20,050 bases of DNA from Crocinitomicaceae bacterium. Lineage in GTDB: Bacteria > Bacteroidota > Bacteroidia > Flavobacteriales_D > Sanyastnellaceae. Under the pieces are notes generated by a model, which did not search any database, was not told where the DNA came from, and saw only the letters and a list, made by a program, of their open reading frames with translations. Location of the stretch: NCBI GenBank assembly GCA_020848015.1, contig JADLBA010000270.1, positions 1 to 20,050 of the forward strand, read 5' to 3'. Below are positions 1 to 9,700 of this stretch, one piece after another; the first letter of the stretch is position 1, and each line of letters starts with the position of its first letter. The position numbers and the translations under genes were made by a program.

Positions 1-1851
1 AGGGTTAGAATATCCACCGGTGAATGACACGGGCTCCATCCCGTCGCAATATGCACCGATATTGTTGTCTTTGACCGTATCAATACACGACTCAATAATT
101 TCCACCAACTGAATATTGAATCCCTGACAGCCGCTTTCATCTTCAACCGTTACCCGGTAGTGTCCGGCGGTATTTCCATTGATGGTTAAGCATTGCTGAT
201 CGGTTGCACTTCCCTGTGGAATAGAACCGGGATAGCCGGGATAAACATCCCACGAATAACTGGCCCATTGTTCTACGGTGCATATCTGAGCAGTAGTTCC
301 GGGACAAATTACGATAGGTTCGTTATGGCTCTCGAGCTCTGGAATAAAATAAGAAGAAGCATCAACAGTAACGGATGCAGTAGAAGCGCAGCCATCGAGG
401 TAACCTGTGACGGTAATAGTACCGCCGTGATCTATAGTGCAGGCTTGCATATCGCATCCGGTACTCCAATTGTATTCATCAAATCCGGGGCTGGCAGTGA
501 GGATAGTTTCACCACCCGCACACATGGTGAGAGTACCATTAATCGCTATTGGCTGAACTTGTATATTCTGTACAAAGAATAAATAGGTCAGCGTACTACT
601 CGCAGCAGGATTTCCATTGTCAGTAGCGGTGATTGTGACTGTGTTTGCCCCCAGATTATTCGCACTAGCAGTAAACGTGGCATTCAGCGAGGCAATATTT
701 CCGCTCGTAGCAGATGCCGTAAGACCGGTCCCGGATTGCTGGTAATTAATGCTGGTAACCTGACCGCTTTCTGGACTGAGAAACTGCATTCCCAGATTGT
801 AAACATCCCCGATACATAGAAAGATTGTATCGCAGGGTACAGAGACTGTTGCCAATGGTTTTTGGTTAGCTGCGATGTTGCAGACATTGAAATCAAAAAC
901 TTTATTATCGAGCCAGTTGATGCCGTCCTGCTGGTTATTACTTTGCCCGTAGGGACCATTGTACGTAGCATTTGGAAGGTTGAAACGACCAAACTGTATA
1001 TGTGCCGACCCTGATACACGGTCTGCCCCAACATTGGCGGGCGTTGGGCCGGCAAAACCACCGCTGCCCCCAATATCACCATGTGCCCACTGCATATCTT
1101 TATAGCAGAACTGTACATTTTTGTCTCCTGGTATTACATCTGATCCAGGAGCAGTAAGGATCATCTGGAAGGTATTTGTTTTGTCTCCGTGGTTGGCCCA
1201 ATGTCCTACATTGAGATAATTGATGTAAAAAGCATCGCTCGTCACTTTGTATTTGATCAATCCTGTCTGGCGAAAATCAAAGTCGGCCCAAAACCCACAG
1301 ACATGATCATACTGTGGATCATTAGGATTCACAGGATTCGGAAACTCCGATGGAGTCCAGTCAATATACCCGCTGCCAAAGGCAATAGTGCCTTTTGAAG
1401 TAAGATAAATCTGGTTGAAATTCTGTCCGTAAAAACAGAAATTAAACGGGAGATTGATCGGCCCTATCCAGCAGTCAACGCCAGCTCCGCCACCGCCGCA
1501 ATTGGTCCAATCCACTGGGTCTTCTGTAATATAAGTATTGTCCGGTTCAAGCCAGCAATTGCATTCATCGGTCATCATTTTCAGTTGACCCGGAGGAAGT
1601 TGTACCTTTCCCTTATTCTCGCGATATAGCTGAACGGTACGCTCTTCACTGTAACGGGGGTCATGTCTGAACAATTCCCAATCCTCCCTGCTCATATACA
1701 AAAGACGATCATACGTATATAACTCCTCTTCCGACAGATCAGGACTGTACTTCCAATAATCCTGAGGAGTCATAATCCCCGGATTCTGTTGGGCAAACGT
1801 GGATAAGAAAAGAGAGAAAAAAACTACGAGGGCGAAAAAAGGTCTTCTCAT
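1..1851 (-). CDS. Secreted nidogen-like (NIDO) domain surface protein, C-terminus beyond the window
   Basis: The frame is open from the ATG at 1851 to the left edge (617 codons, no stop), so the C-terminal part is missing. Residues 1-20 form a signal peptide (MRRPFF, hydrophobic core, cleavage near STFA-QQ). Residues about 95-325 match the NIDO-containing region of many Bacteroidota surface proteins: paired Cys (CNCW, NCGGGG), PFNFCFYG, GFWADFD, INYLNVGHW, NTFQMIL, VQFCYKDMQW, QFGRFN and GINWLDNKVFDFNVC, in the usual order. After residue 330 come cadherin/Ig-like beta modules with paired cysteines (near 440-500 and 510-590). Proteins of this build normally end in a T9SS sorting domain, so I infer export to the cell surface; that end is not visible here. 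The start is supported by the signal peptide and by the promoter at 1898-1927. It follows the sigma-partner gene by 61 nt without a clear terminator, so read-through is possible. Adhesion is likely; the ligand is unknown. Confidence 0.88.
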   Translation of the reverse strand, partial: MRRPFFALVVFFSLFLSTFAQQNPGIMTPQDYWKYSPDLSEEELYTYDRLLYMSREDWELFRHDPRYSEERTVQLYRENKGKVQLPPGQLKMMTDECNCWLEPDNTYITEDPVDWTNCGGGGAGVDCWIGPINLPFNFCFYGQNFNQIYLTSKGTIAFGSGYIDWTPSEFPNPVNPNDPQYDHVCGFWADFDFRQTGLIKYKVTSDAFYINYLNVGHWANHGDKTNTFQMILTAPGSDVIPGDKNVQFCYKDMQWAHGDIGGSGGFAGPTPANVGADRVSGSAHIQFGRFNLPNATYNGPYGQSNNQQDGINWLDNKVFDFNVCNIAANQKPLATVSVPCDTIFLCIGDVYNLGMQFLSPESGQVTSINYQQSGTGLTASATSGNIASLNATFTASANNLGANTVTITATDNGNPAASSTLTYLFFVQNIQVQPIAINGTLTMCAGGETILTASPGFDEYNWSTGCDMQACTIDHGGTITVTGYLDGCASTASVTVDASSYFIPELESHNEPIVICPGTTAQICTVEQWASYSWDVYPGYPGSIPQGSATDQQCLTINGNTAGHYRVTVEDESGCQGFNIQLVEIIESCIDTVKDNNIGAYCDGMEPVSFTGGYSNP

Positions 1852-1897
1852 TTATTAGATTGTAGAGAGCGTTTCATAAGGTGTTCTGATATAAGCG

Positions 1898-1927
1898 CAA
1901 ATATAGAAGGCATTATTCTCTGAACAA
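1898..1927 (-). promoter_or_regulatory. Bacteroidota-type promoter of the nidogen-like gene
   Basis: On the minus strand TTG (1927-1925) is followed by a 19-nt spacer and TATATTTG (1905-1898). This fits the Bacteroidota housekeeping consensus TTG-N17-23-TAnnTTTG exactly. The predicted transcription start lies roughly 40 nt upstream of the ATG at 1851. The -33 element lies inside the last codons of the upstream sigma-partner gene, so the nidogen-like gene can be transcribed independently of the sigma operon. Confidence 0.7.
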
Positions 1928-3037
1928 CTGCAGCGCCCCAGCCTTTTCCATTTTTTGGCCATTGATATCAGTTACAGAAATCAGATAACGATAGCTGCCT
2001 GCCGGTGCAATTTCACCGAACGGATTCTCGCCATTCCACACAGCAGAGGTCTCGCTCTTATACATAGTATTTCCCTGTGAATCAAGTACTAATAGACTAT
2101 TCAACCCTTTAATATTTCTTGATTGCGCAAGAAAATCCACCACATCATTTTTACCGTTCGACCCAGGAGAAAATGAGTTCACTATCACCAGTTTACCCGG
2201 ACGATAAACACTTATTGATTTTTCGTAAAATTTTGTATTCCCAACTCTATCTGTTACGGAAAGAGCTACTTTATATTCCCCCTCCGCACTAAATGTATGT
2301 CTCGGACTGAGATCACTATAAACAGATCCATCACTGATGGTCCATTCAAATGATGCATCCGAATCTGCCGCAGGAATAAAAAACCAGCAGAGATTTTCCC
2401 GATCTACGGCAATTTCTTTAAATGATGCAGTTAAAGCTTGGGTAGAAGGCGGTTCGGTAACCGGCGCTGATGGATTATTTCTTTCTGATTTAAAGCTCGA
2501 TTCCCTTGTATTCTCAAACTCTTTTTCTCCCTCGTGAGAATTTTCGTGATAAGAAATCACTGCCGATGAATTTCCATTCTGTATTGCATCATTCTCTTCC
2601 GGTGCGGATTGGACTTCTCCTTCACTTGAAACAAATCTATTGGAAACAACCGGGCTATTTTCTGTTTCATTTGTCACTGCCGCTGAACCAGGACTCTGGG
2701 TAATCGCTACCGGCGAAGAGAGGGTGTTGGTTGCCTGATTGAGTAAGGATGCTTTTTCTGAATGTTTTGATGCTGTTGATTCTGCGTTTTGTGAAATGTT
2801 TACTGTGTTTTCCTTATTCGACAATAAATATATTCCACCTCCAATGGTACTAACGGCAGCAAGCAATACCGCTACCCATTTCACTATTCCCAGTTTGGCA
2901 ACAGCTGTAGCCGCGGGCACCCCGCCAACTAGAGGGAGCCGGCTCTCGATACCCACCCACAGATGGTCAGGTACGCCTACCTCTGTTTCTTTCAACTTTG
3001 CTGAAAAAAGGTTCTTAATATGTTGATCGGTATTCAC
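1913..3037 (-). CDS. Single-pass membrane partner (putative anti-sigma factor) with PKD and type B CTD-like domains
   Basis: About 374 aa. The N-terminal 40 residues (DQHIKNLFSAKL, then VPDHLWVGIE) resemble the short cytoplasmic segment of Bacteroidota proteins encoded next to ECF sigma factors. One transmembrane helix spans about residues 50-72 (VKWVAVLLAAVSTIGGG). Then comes a Ser/Asn/Glu-rich linker (about 80-205), a PKD-like domain (about 207-280; FEWTISDGS, HTFSAEGEYKVALSVTD) and a C-terminal domain of about 93 residues (SFSPGSNGKND, then APAGSYRYLISVTDINGQ, ending LQLFRE). That domain lines up with the gliding-motility-associated (type B T9SS) sorting domain but lacks its RWG motif. The frame starts at TTG 3040 or GTG 3037; there is no nearby ATG, and I prefer GTG. 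It overlaps the sigma gene by about 23 nt, suggesting translational coupling. The anti-sigma role is inferred from gene order and topology; no classical zinc-binding anti-sigma motif is seen. Confidence 0.8.
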   Translation of the reverse strand: MNTDQHIKNLFSAKLKETEVGVPDHLWVGIESRLPLVGGVPAATAVAKLGIVKWVAVLLAAVSTIGGGIYLLSNKENTVNISQNAESTASKHSEKASLLNQATNTLSSPVAITQSPGSAAVTNETENSPVVSNRFVSSEGEVQSAPEENDAIQNGNSSAVISYHENSHEGEKEFENTRESSFKSERNNPSAPVTEPPSTQALTASFKEIAVDRENLCWFFIPAADSDASFEWTISDGSVYSDLSPRHTFSAEGEYKVALSVTDRVGNTKFYEKSISVYRPGKLVIVNSFSPGSNGKNDVVDFLAQSRNIKGLNSLLVLDSQGNTMYKSETSAVWNGENPFGEIAPAGSYRYLISVTDINGQKMEKAGALQLFRE

Positions 3038-3572
3038 CAACGTCTTTTTCTATGTTTTCAAGAGCTTTTTTCAGCCAGCCCTTGGCCTTTAAATACTGTG
3101 TTTTTGATGTACTCTCCGAAATACCCATCATTTCGGCAATTTCCTTATGCCCATAACCTTCTATTGCGAAAAGATTGAAGACACTTTTATATCCTGGCGG
3201 CATCCTGTCAATCAACTCCATCAACTCTTCTGCCGATAGTCTGTCAAGAGCTGAAATCTCCCCTGCATTCAATTCCTCAGCATAATCAAGATCAGTATGT
3301 CCGTTCGTCTTTTTACGACTTCTGAGGAAGGTCAGTGCGGTATTGATCATAATCGTTCTGATCCATCCACCGAGCGAACCGCTTCCCTCCCACTGATAAA
3401 TTTTTTCAAAAACTTTGATAAATCCTTCCTGCAGCACGTCTTCCGCTTCTTCCCTGTTCTCTGTATAGCGCAGACACACTGCCATCATCTTCCCTGCATA
3501 GCAGTCGAAAAGCGCTTTCTGCACTTCACGATTGCCTGAAAGGCAGCCTTTCACCAGTTCGATGTCGGTCAT
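3015..3572 (-). CDS. ECF-type RNA polymerase sigma-70 factor
   Basis: 185 aa, normal for an ECF sigma factor. Region 2 spans about residues 3-88: LFDCYAGKMMAVCLRYT, then the conserved EEAEDVLQEGFIKVFEKI (region 2.2/2.3) and GSLGGWIRTIMINTAL (region 2.4), ending with the basic stretch RSRKK. Region 4 spans about 110-170: ELIDRMPPGYKSVFNLF, then the helix-turn-helix YGHKEIAEMMGISESTSKTQYLKAK that would read the -35 element. The ATG start at 3572 fits family length. Its 3' end overlaps the membrane partner gene, the usual layout of a sigma factor and its controller. It lies 167 nt downstream of the giant T9SS cargo gene. Target promoters cannot be told from the window; the giant cargo and the nidogen-like protein are natural candidates, although the latter carries a housekeeping-type promoter. 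Confidence 0.93.
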   Translation of the reverse strand: MTDIELVKGCLSGNREVQKALFDCYAGKMMAVCLRYTENREEAEDVLQEGFIKVFEKIYQWEGSGSLGGWIRTIMINTALTFLRSRKKTNGHTDLDYAEELNAGEISALDRLSAEELMELIDRMPPGYKSVFNLFAIEGYGHKEIAEMMGISESTSKTQYLKAKGWLKKALENIEKDVGEYRSTY

Positions 3573-3739
3573 GCGTCATTGTCCTGCTTATGATGAATGG
3601 ATATGCGACAAAGTTGTACGAGAGCCGCATAATTTTCGGGAACCCGGATTGATCAGCAGTATTTCAATTCGGAAAGTTTAACTTTTCCTATATGAGTAAC
3701 ACTCACCGGAAACCTCAGTGAGGATTTATTAGTTGTTAT

Positions 3740-6700
3740 TTACCTGACAAGGTTTACCACCCCTTCAAATACTTCATATTTAGCATCGCTGAGGCGCTCC
3801 AGTTCGATGCGCCACACATAAGCATCCACCTGGGCGTAATATCCACCTCCCTGAACATTTCCTGTCCAGGCGCTTTGCGGGTTATTTGTTTCAAATATCA
3901 AGTTTCCCCACCGGTCGTAGATCAGCAGTTTATAATGTTCGGGGTCATATCCATGAACAACAGGTCTGAATTCATCGTTTACGCCATCCTTATTCGGGGT
4001 GAAGGTATTCGGAACCCACACCTGAAGAATACTTTGAATGACCATATCGCGACACAGTGTATCACTGCATCCATATAACGTTGAAGACTCTAAGCAAATG
4101 GTAAATGTAGCGAGATCAACATCGGGGAAATTAAATGGCAGCGGTGTATGCAGAGTTGATTGCCCGAACGGGCCAAATGTCCAGTGATAAGTATCTCCTC
4201 CTTCTGTCAGGTTGATAAATGTCGCTTCGGTATGTAGCACATCCATCGGTTGCGGCTCCCAGGTAAAATCAATTTCCGGATACCCGTGCACCGTGATGGG
4301 CGTATCGAGTGTGTCAACCCCTACACATCCATTAGGCCCTGTAATGGTGAGTGTTGGGTAATAAGAACCCAGCGGTGTATATACAATGGAAGTATCGCCG
4401 CAATAGTCAACAGTCGTTCCCAGACCAAAATCCCATTGACAATGATCAATCTGCGTGGGATCAGTTAGGTCATAGAAATGAACCTCAAGCGGTGAGCAGC
4501 CTTCATCAGCATCTACATCGAATAAAACATCTGGAGTATCGAGTACATTTACTGTTATCGTATCCGCAGCAGGCACTCCGCATCCGTCAGAGGCAAAAGC
4601 GTAATAATCTGTTGTAACATCAGGGCAAACCTCCTGTGTGTTCCCCACAGTTCCAACCGGCTGTCCCGAAGCAACGTCATACCATTCGATCACAAGGTTG
4701 GCATTTCCTCCCTGTGCCGCTGCTGTCAAATCTATACATACGCCTTCACAGGTCTCATCCATATCAAGACCTCCCTGTGCTTCCACTTCTATCGGAGGAT
4801 TTAACACAGCAGATACACTCGCAGTATCGCTGCGGCAATTCAGAGAATCTGTTATTACTCCGTACAGTATTGTGTCCTGCACAATGGTAACGGAAAAAGG
4901 AGACCCCGTTCCGGCCAGACAGCCTGTCGTATCCGGACAGCTATACCAGTTCATCAGGAGGTTTCCCGATCCGCCCTGTCCCATTCCCGTGAAATTAATC
5001 TGATCGTTGTAACAAAATATCTGATCAAAAGGGTTAACCGATAGAGTGATCTCCGGAGATTGCGGAGTTATTAATATATCGAGTTCTTCTATTTCGCAAC
5101 CGTCAGCATCAATGACAAGAATATCATAGGTGCCACTTTCCAGATCAGTAAACAATGGATTGATCTGCGGCCCGATTTCGGTCTGCTGGCATTGATCACA
5201 ATAAATAGTGACGTTTTGTGCGCCCGGCTCAACGATCTGCAATTGGCCTGTTATTTCTCCAAAACATACGGGATCCGTCACCACCACATCATCAATATTG
5301 TTTTGCGGTAATGAGTTTATCACGATGTCAAGATTGTCGGCTGCTGTATTGCAGCCTTGGCTATCGGTAATTACATAGCCATAAGTTCCTGCGCAGAGCG
5401 AAGACTGATTCAAAGATGCGGGGTCAGAAACAGGAGAGCCACTCCAGGTAACTGTATATCCACCATATCCTCCCGATGGAGTAAGAGCGATCGTTCCGTC
5501 ACAAACATTGAAACAGAGATCCGTTATATAATTTTCCTGAACGATAATATCAGTGCCGGCAAAAACATCAATAGAATCTGACGATACACATCCGTTAGCA
5601 TCAGTACCTTCTACTTCGTAAATAACATTACCGACGGGAGCTACTGTCACTGTCCCTGTATTGGTAGGTCCTTGTATCGAAGTCAGATCGCTGATCCAGA
5701 CATACTGCCCTCCTCCTCCGGCACCACTCGCGGTAAGCGTGGTAGTGCCTCCAAAACAAATTTGATCGTCGTCTGCCATAATAACTATTACCGGTAGAGG
5801 ATGAGTGGTCAGATCCATAGAGTCTGTTGCAGTACACGAAATTCCATTCGCAATAATTGTAGCAGTAAGATTGAATGTTGTATTGACCGGGGCTGTTGTA
5901 TTATTAGTAATTGTAGCGGTGGGTTGTGCTATGTGATGATTATTGGCAAGCAATGATGCATTGTTCCACAAATAATCAACACCAGGTACTGCGGGCGTTC
6001 CAATCACAATCGGCTCTTGGGTACAGGTAAAAAGGTCGGGACCCGCATCAGCGACCGGCACCTGGGTCTCCGAAACTACCCTGCATTCTGCAGGCTGATC
6101 GCGTACGCAAGTATTGGCATCCGTTACCTGCCGGATACAATAAGTTCCTGCAACCGATGCGGTAAGATTGTGCGGCGTACTTTGAATGGTGACCGTCGGC
6201 TGATCAACTCCATCAATGGTATAAATAATATCCCAAGGAGCAGTACCGGTAAGAGCGATCGGCATCTGTACAGTAGATCCCGTGCAGAAAGCAGCGTTAC
6301 TGCCCGTCCATTGTGCTGTTGGAAGAGGATTTACAGTAAGTGTCACCGGGGGCGAAGGATTGAGATTGTTGCAGATATCATCTACGATGTTCACCACATT
6401 GTAGGTGCCGGCAACTCCGGTAGTATAGACCACCGTTGGCCCCGACTCCCCAGTAAAAGTGGCTACAGGAGGCATAGTTCCGTTTTGGGAAATTCCGAAA
6501 TCAAAGGGGGCCACCCCGGAAAGTGTAACGGTAAAGCTATAGGTATCCCCAGCACAAATAGACGTACTGGGGCTCAGCGTGGCAGTAGGTGCAGGATTCA
6601 CGGTTAGGGTGGACGCGGCCGAAGGAGCAGCGCTTACACAACCAGTGTTATCAGTAACACTTGTAATTACATAGTTCCCTGCTTCTGTTGCGCCGAATGT

Positions 6701-9700
6701 ACCATTCGGAGTTAATGAACTCTGATTGGTAAGGTCTGGTGCAGGGTTAGGAAAATCTACATCATAGGTGAACGGAGCTTCGCCCGAAAAGGTCACATCG
6801 AAATTGAACGTTTGCCCGGAACATACGGTTCCAGGACTCACAATCACCGCTGTTGGGAGTGGATTGACCCCCAGCGTAACAGTCGGTGAAGGCGCAGCGC
6901 TGATACATCCGTTATTATCAGTAACTGTATCTACATTATAACTTCCCGCATCAGATGCATTGTATGTTGCAGAACTTCCTGAGGAAATAAGCCCTGTCTC
7001 TGTACCGGAAGGTGACACTATAGAATAGTCAAATGGCGCTGCTCCTGTAAAAGAAACAGTAAAATTGTGAGTCTGACCTGAACAAATCTCCGCACTCTGA
7101 CTGAGAGTTGCAGTTGGCAATGGGTTCACCGTTACAGAATAACATACATTTCCGTTATACGTTGTAGAACAGGTAGTGGCATCTGATACAGATGTAATGC
7201 AGTAATTGGTTGTTGCATTCGGACATACGTTGTAAACAAATGGCGAGTTCACTATTGCAAGTGAAGGTTGAGCTACTCCGTTAGCAGTATAATTCACTGT
7301 CCATGGCCCCGTTCCGGTCAGCGTAAATGTCAGGTCCACACAGGTTCCAATACATGTAGATGCTGGGCCTGAAATAGCGGCTGTTGGCAATGGATTCACA
7401 GTAAGAGTAGCAGGAGCAGACGACCCTGCACTCACACATCCATTATTATCAGTGATGGTAGAAATCGCATAATCCCCTGCGGCAGATGCAGTAAATGTTG
7501 TGTTGAGTGAGGGCGACGTGAGTCCGTTTTGATCATTTGAACCAGGCCCATCAACTGAAAAACTTGTGATAGGAGCTTCCCCCGTAAATGTCACATTAAA
7601 TGTTGATGACTGACCTGAACATATCGCCGAAGGTTGGGCAACTACAGCCGTAGGCAAAGGATTTACAGTCAATGTTACTATGGCCGATGAACCCGAACTC
7701 ACACACCCGTTATTATCCGTCACAGTAGTAATTGAATAATTACCTTGCGCAGTAGCAGCAAACGGTGCCAGATTGGTAGAAGGCCCTCCGTTCACTGATC
7801 CTCCAGGAGTGCTGACAGCATAGGTCCACGGAGAATATCCTGTGAAACTGATGATAAAGTTGTGGCTTGAGCCTGTACAAACTTCCGCATTCGCATCAAA
7901 TGATGCGGTTGGCAGAGGGTTCACAGTTATGGTATGGCAAGCGTTATTGTTATAGGTTGTCGAACAGGTATTGGCATCTGTAACTGACGTAATGCAATAA
8001 ATTGTTGTTGAGTTCGGACAGGCATTTAATAGATAGGGTGAAGTATTGACTACAACTGCCGGTTGAGGGGTTCCGCCGGCGGTATAGTTCACTGTCCATG
8101 GACCTGTTCCGGTCAGCGTAAGCGTCAGATCTACACAGGTTCCAATACAGGTTGATGCAGGACCGGTAATGACCGCCGTTGGCAACGGGTTCACCGTAAG
8201 GGTAACAGGAGCCGATGGCCCTGCGCTTATGCATCCGTTATTGTCAGTGATTGTAGAAATAGAATAATCACCGGAGTCTCCTGCGCTGAAAGTGGTGTTC
8301 AGTGAACTGGAAGTCGGAGACTGATCCGTCACCGGGCCATCAACTGTGTAACTGATATTGGGAGCTTCCCCCGTAAATGTCACGTTGAATGTGGCTGTCT
8401 GACCAACACAGATCGGAGCGGGTTGAGCGATCACCGCAGTTGGCAATGGATTCACTGTAAGAGTTTCCGGCGCGGAGGAACCAGAACTTATACATCCATT
8501 TCCATCTGTCACTGTACTGATAGAGTAACTACCCTGAGTGTTTGCAGAAAAAGTACCTGGGCTGGCATTTGCAGTTTCATTCTGTGTACCTCCGCCCGGC
8601 AGGCTCACCGTATAATTCCACGGTGATGCCCCGGTGAATGTAACCGTGAAGTTGTGTGATAACCCTGTACACACTTCTGTGCCCGCACTCAAGGTAGCAG
8701 TCGGCAATTGGTTTACTGTTACCGTATGGCAGACATTATTATATGTCGTGGAGCAGGTATTGGCATCAGTAACCGAAGTGATACAATACGCAGTAGTTGT
8801 AACTGGACAGACATTCAATAAATAAGGTGATGCGTTGACAACCAGTGCCGCCTGAGCCACGCCGTTAGCAGTGTAATTTACAGTCCATGGCCCAGTGCCG
8901 GTCAATGTAAGGGTAATATCTACACAGACTCCTGTACAGGTAGAGGCCGGCCCTGTGATAGCCGCAGTGGGAAGCGGGTTTACTACCACTTGCGCTGAAC
9001 CACTTCCCGTTCCCGGACAGCTGTTATTGGAAACAGAAACAATTGTATAGGTGCCCGCCACACCAAGAGGCACAGAGTAAGAATTTCCAGAAATATTATT
9101 TACTGGAGGCTGATTCACCCCATCAACAGCAAAAGTCAAATTCCATGGGGCTGCCCCGGCAGTAAGATTTACACTCACATTAGCGGTTTGTCCGGCACAG
9201 ATGCTACCTCCGCCGCTGATAGTTGCAACAGGACTCTCATACCATACCACCGGCTGACCAGGGGCTATATCTACATTGACCGCAGACTGGTTCACGCAGT
9301 TGCCATCTCCTGAATCATCTCCCACAATGGAAGAAATGTAGTAAGTCGTACCATATTGTATTTGACCCGGCCCGGCACCAAAGGTGAGTGGACTATCCGA
9401 ATCTCCGAATATGGCATCATCACAGTCGGTAGCGATAACTGTTCCTAAAGTATTATCTGAAGTAGTGTGAAGTATAAATGCCTGTTGGTCATTACCGTCT
9501 TGAAAGCCATCATTGTTCCATATTCCGGCAGCCTGTCCATTTGCACAAATGGAAAGGGGTGTAGGCGACATTGTGCCGGCATCTGTCAATATCGGACAGT
9601 CATATTGGGGCAAGTTAACATTGATGGGCGGACAAGCTCCTGCATCATCAATAGTAAAACTAACAGTATTACCGCTGGTGATCGGTGCTGAAGTATAGAT

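Noticed and set aside
684..1118. Open minus-strand frame of 144 codons within the nidogen-like gene
   Set aside because: It is out of frame with the 617-codon frame, which has a signal peptide and recognisable domain motifs across the same bases.
3609..3616. CAACTTTG upstream of the sigma gene as a -7 element
   Set aside because: One mismatch to TAnnTTTG and no TTG at the right spacing; not strong enough to call.
6599..8980. Regularly spaced repeats that might be mistaken for a CRISPR or DNA repeat array
   Set aside because: They are in-frame protein modules of 86-90 codons with diverged DNA, within one long coding frame.
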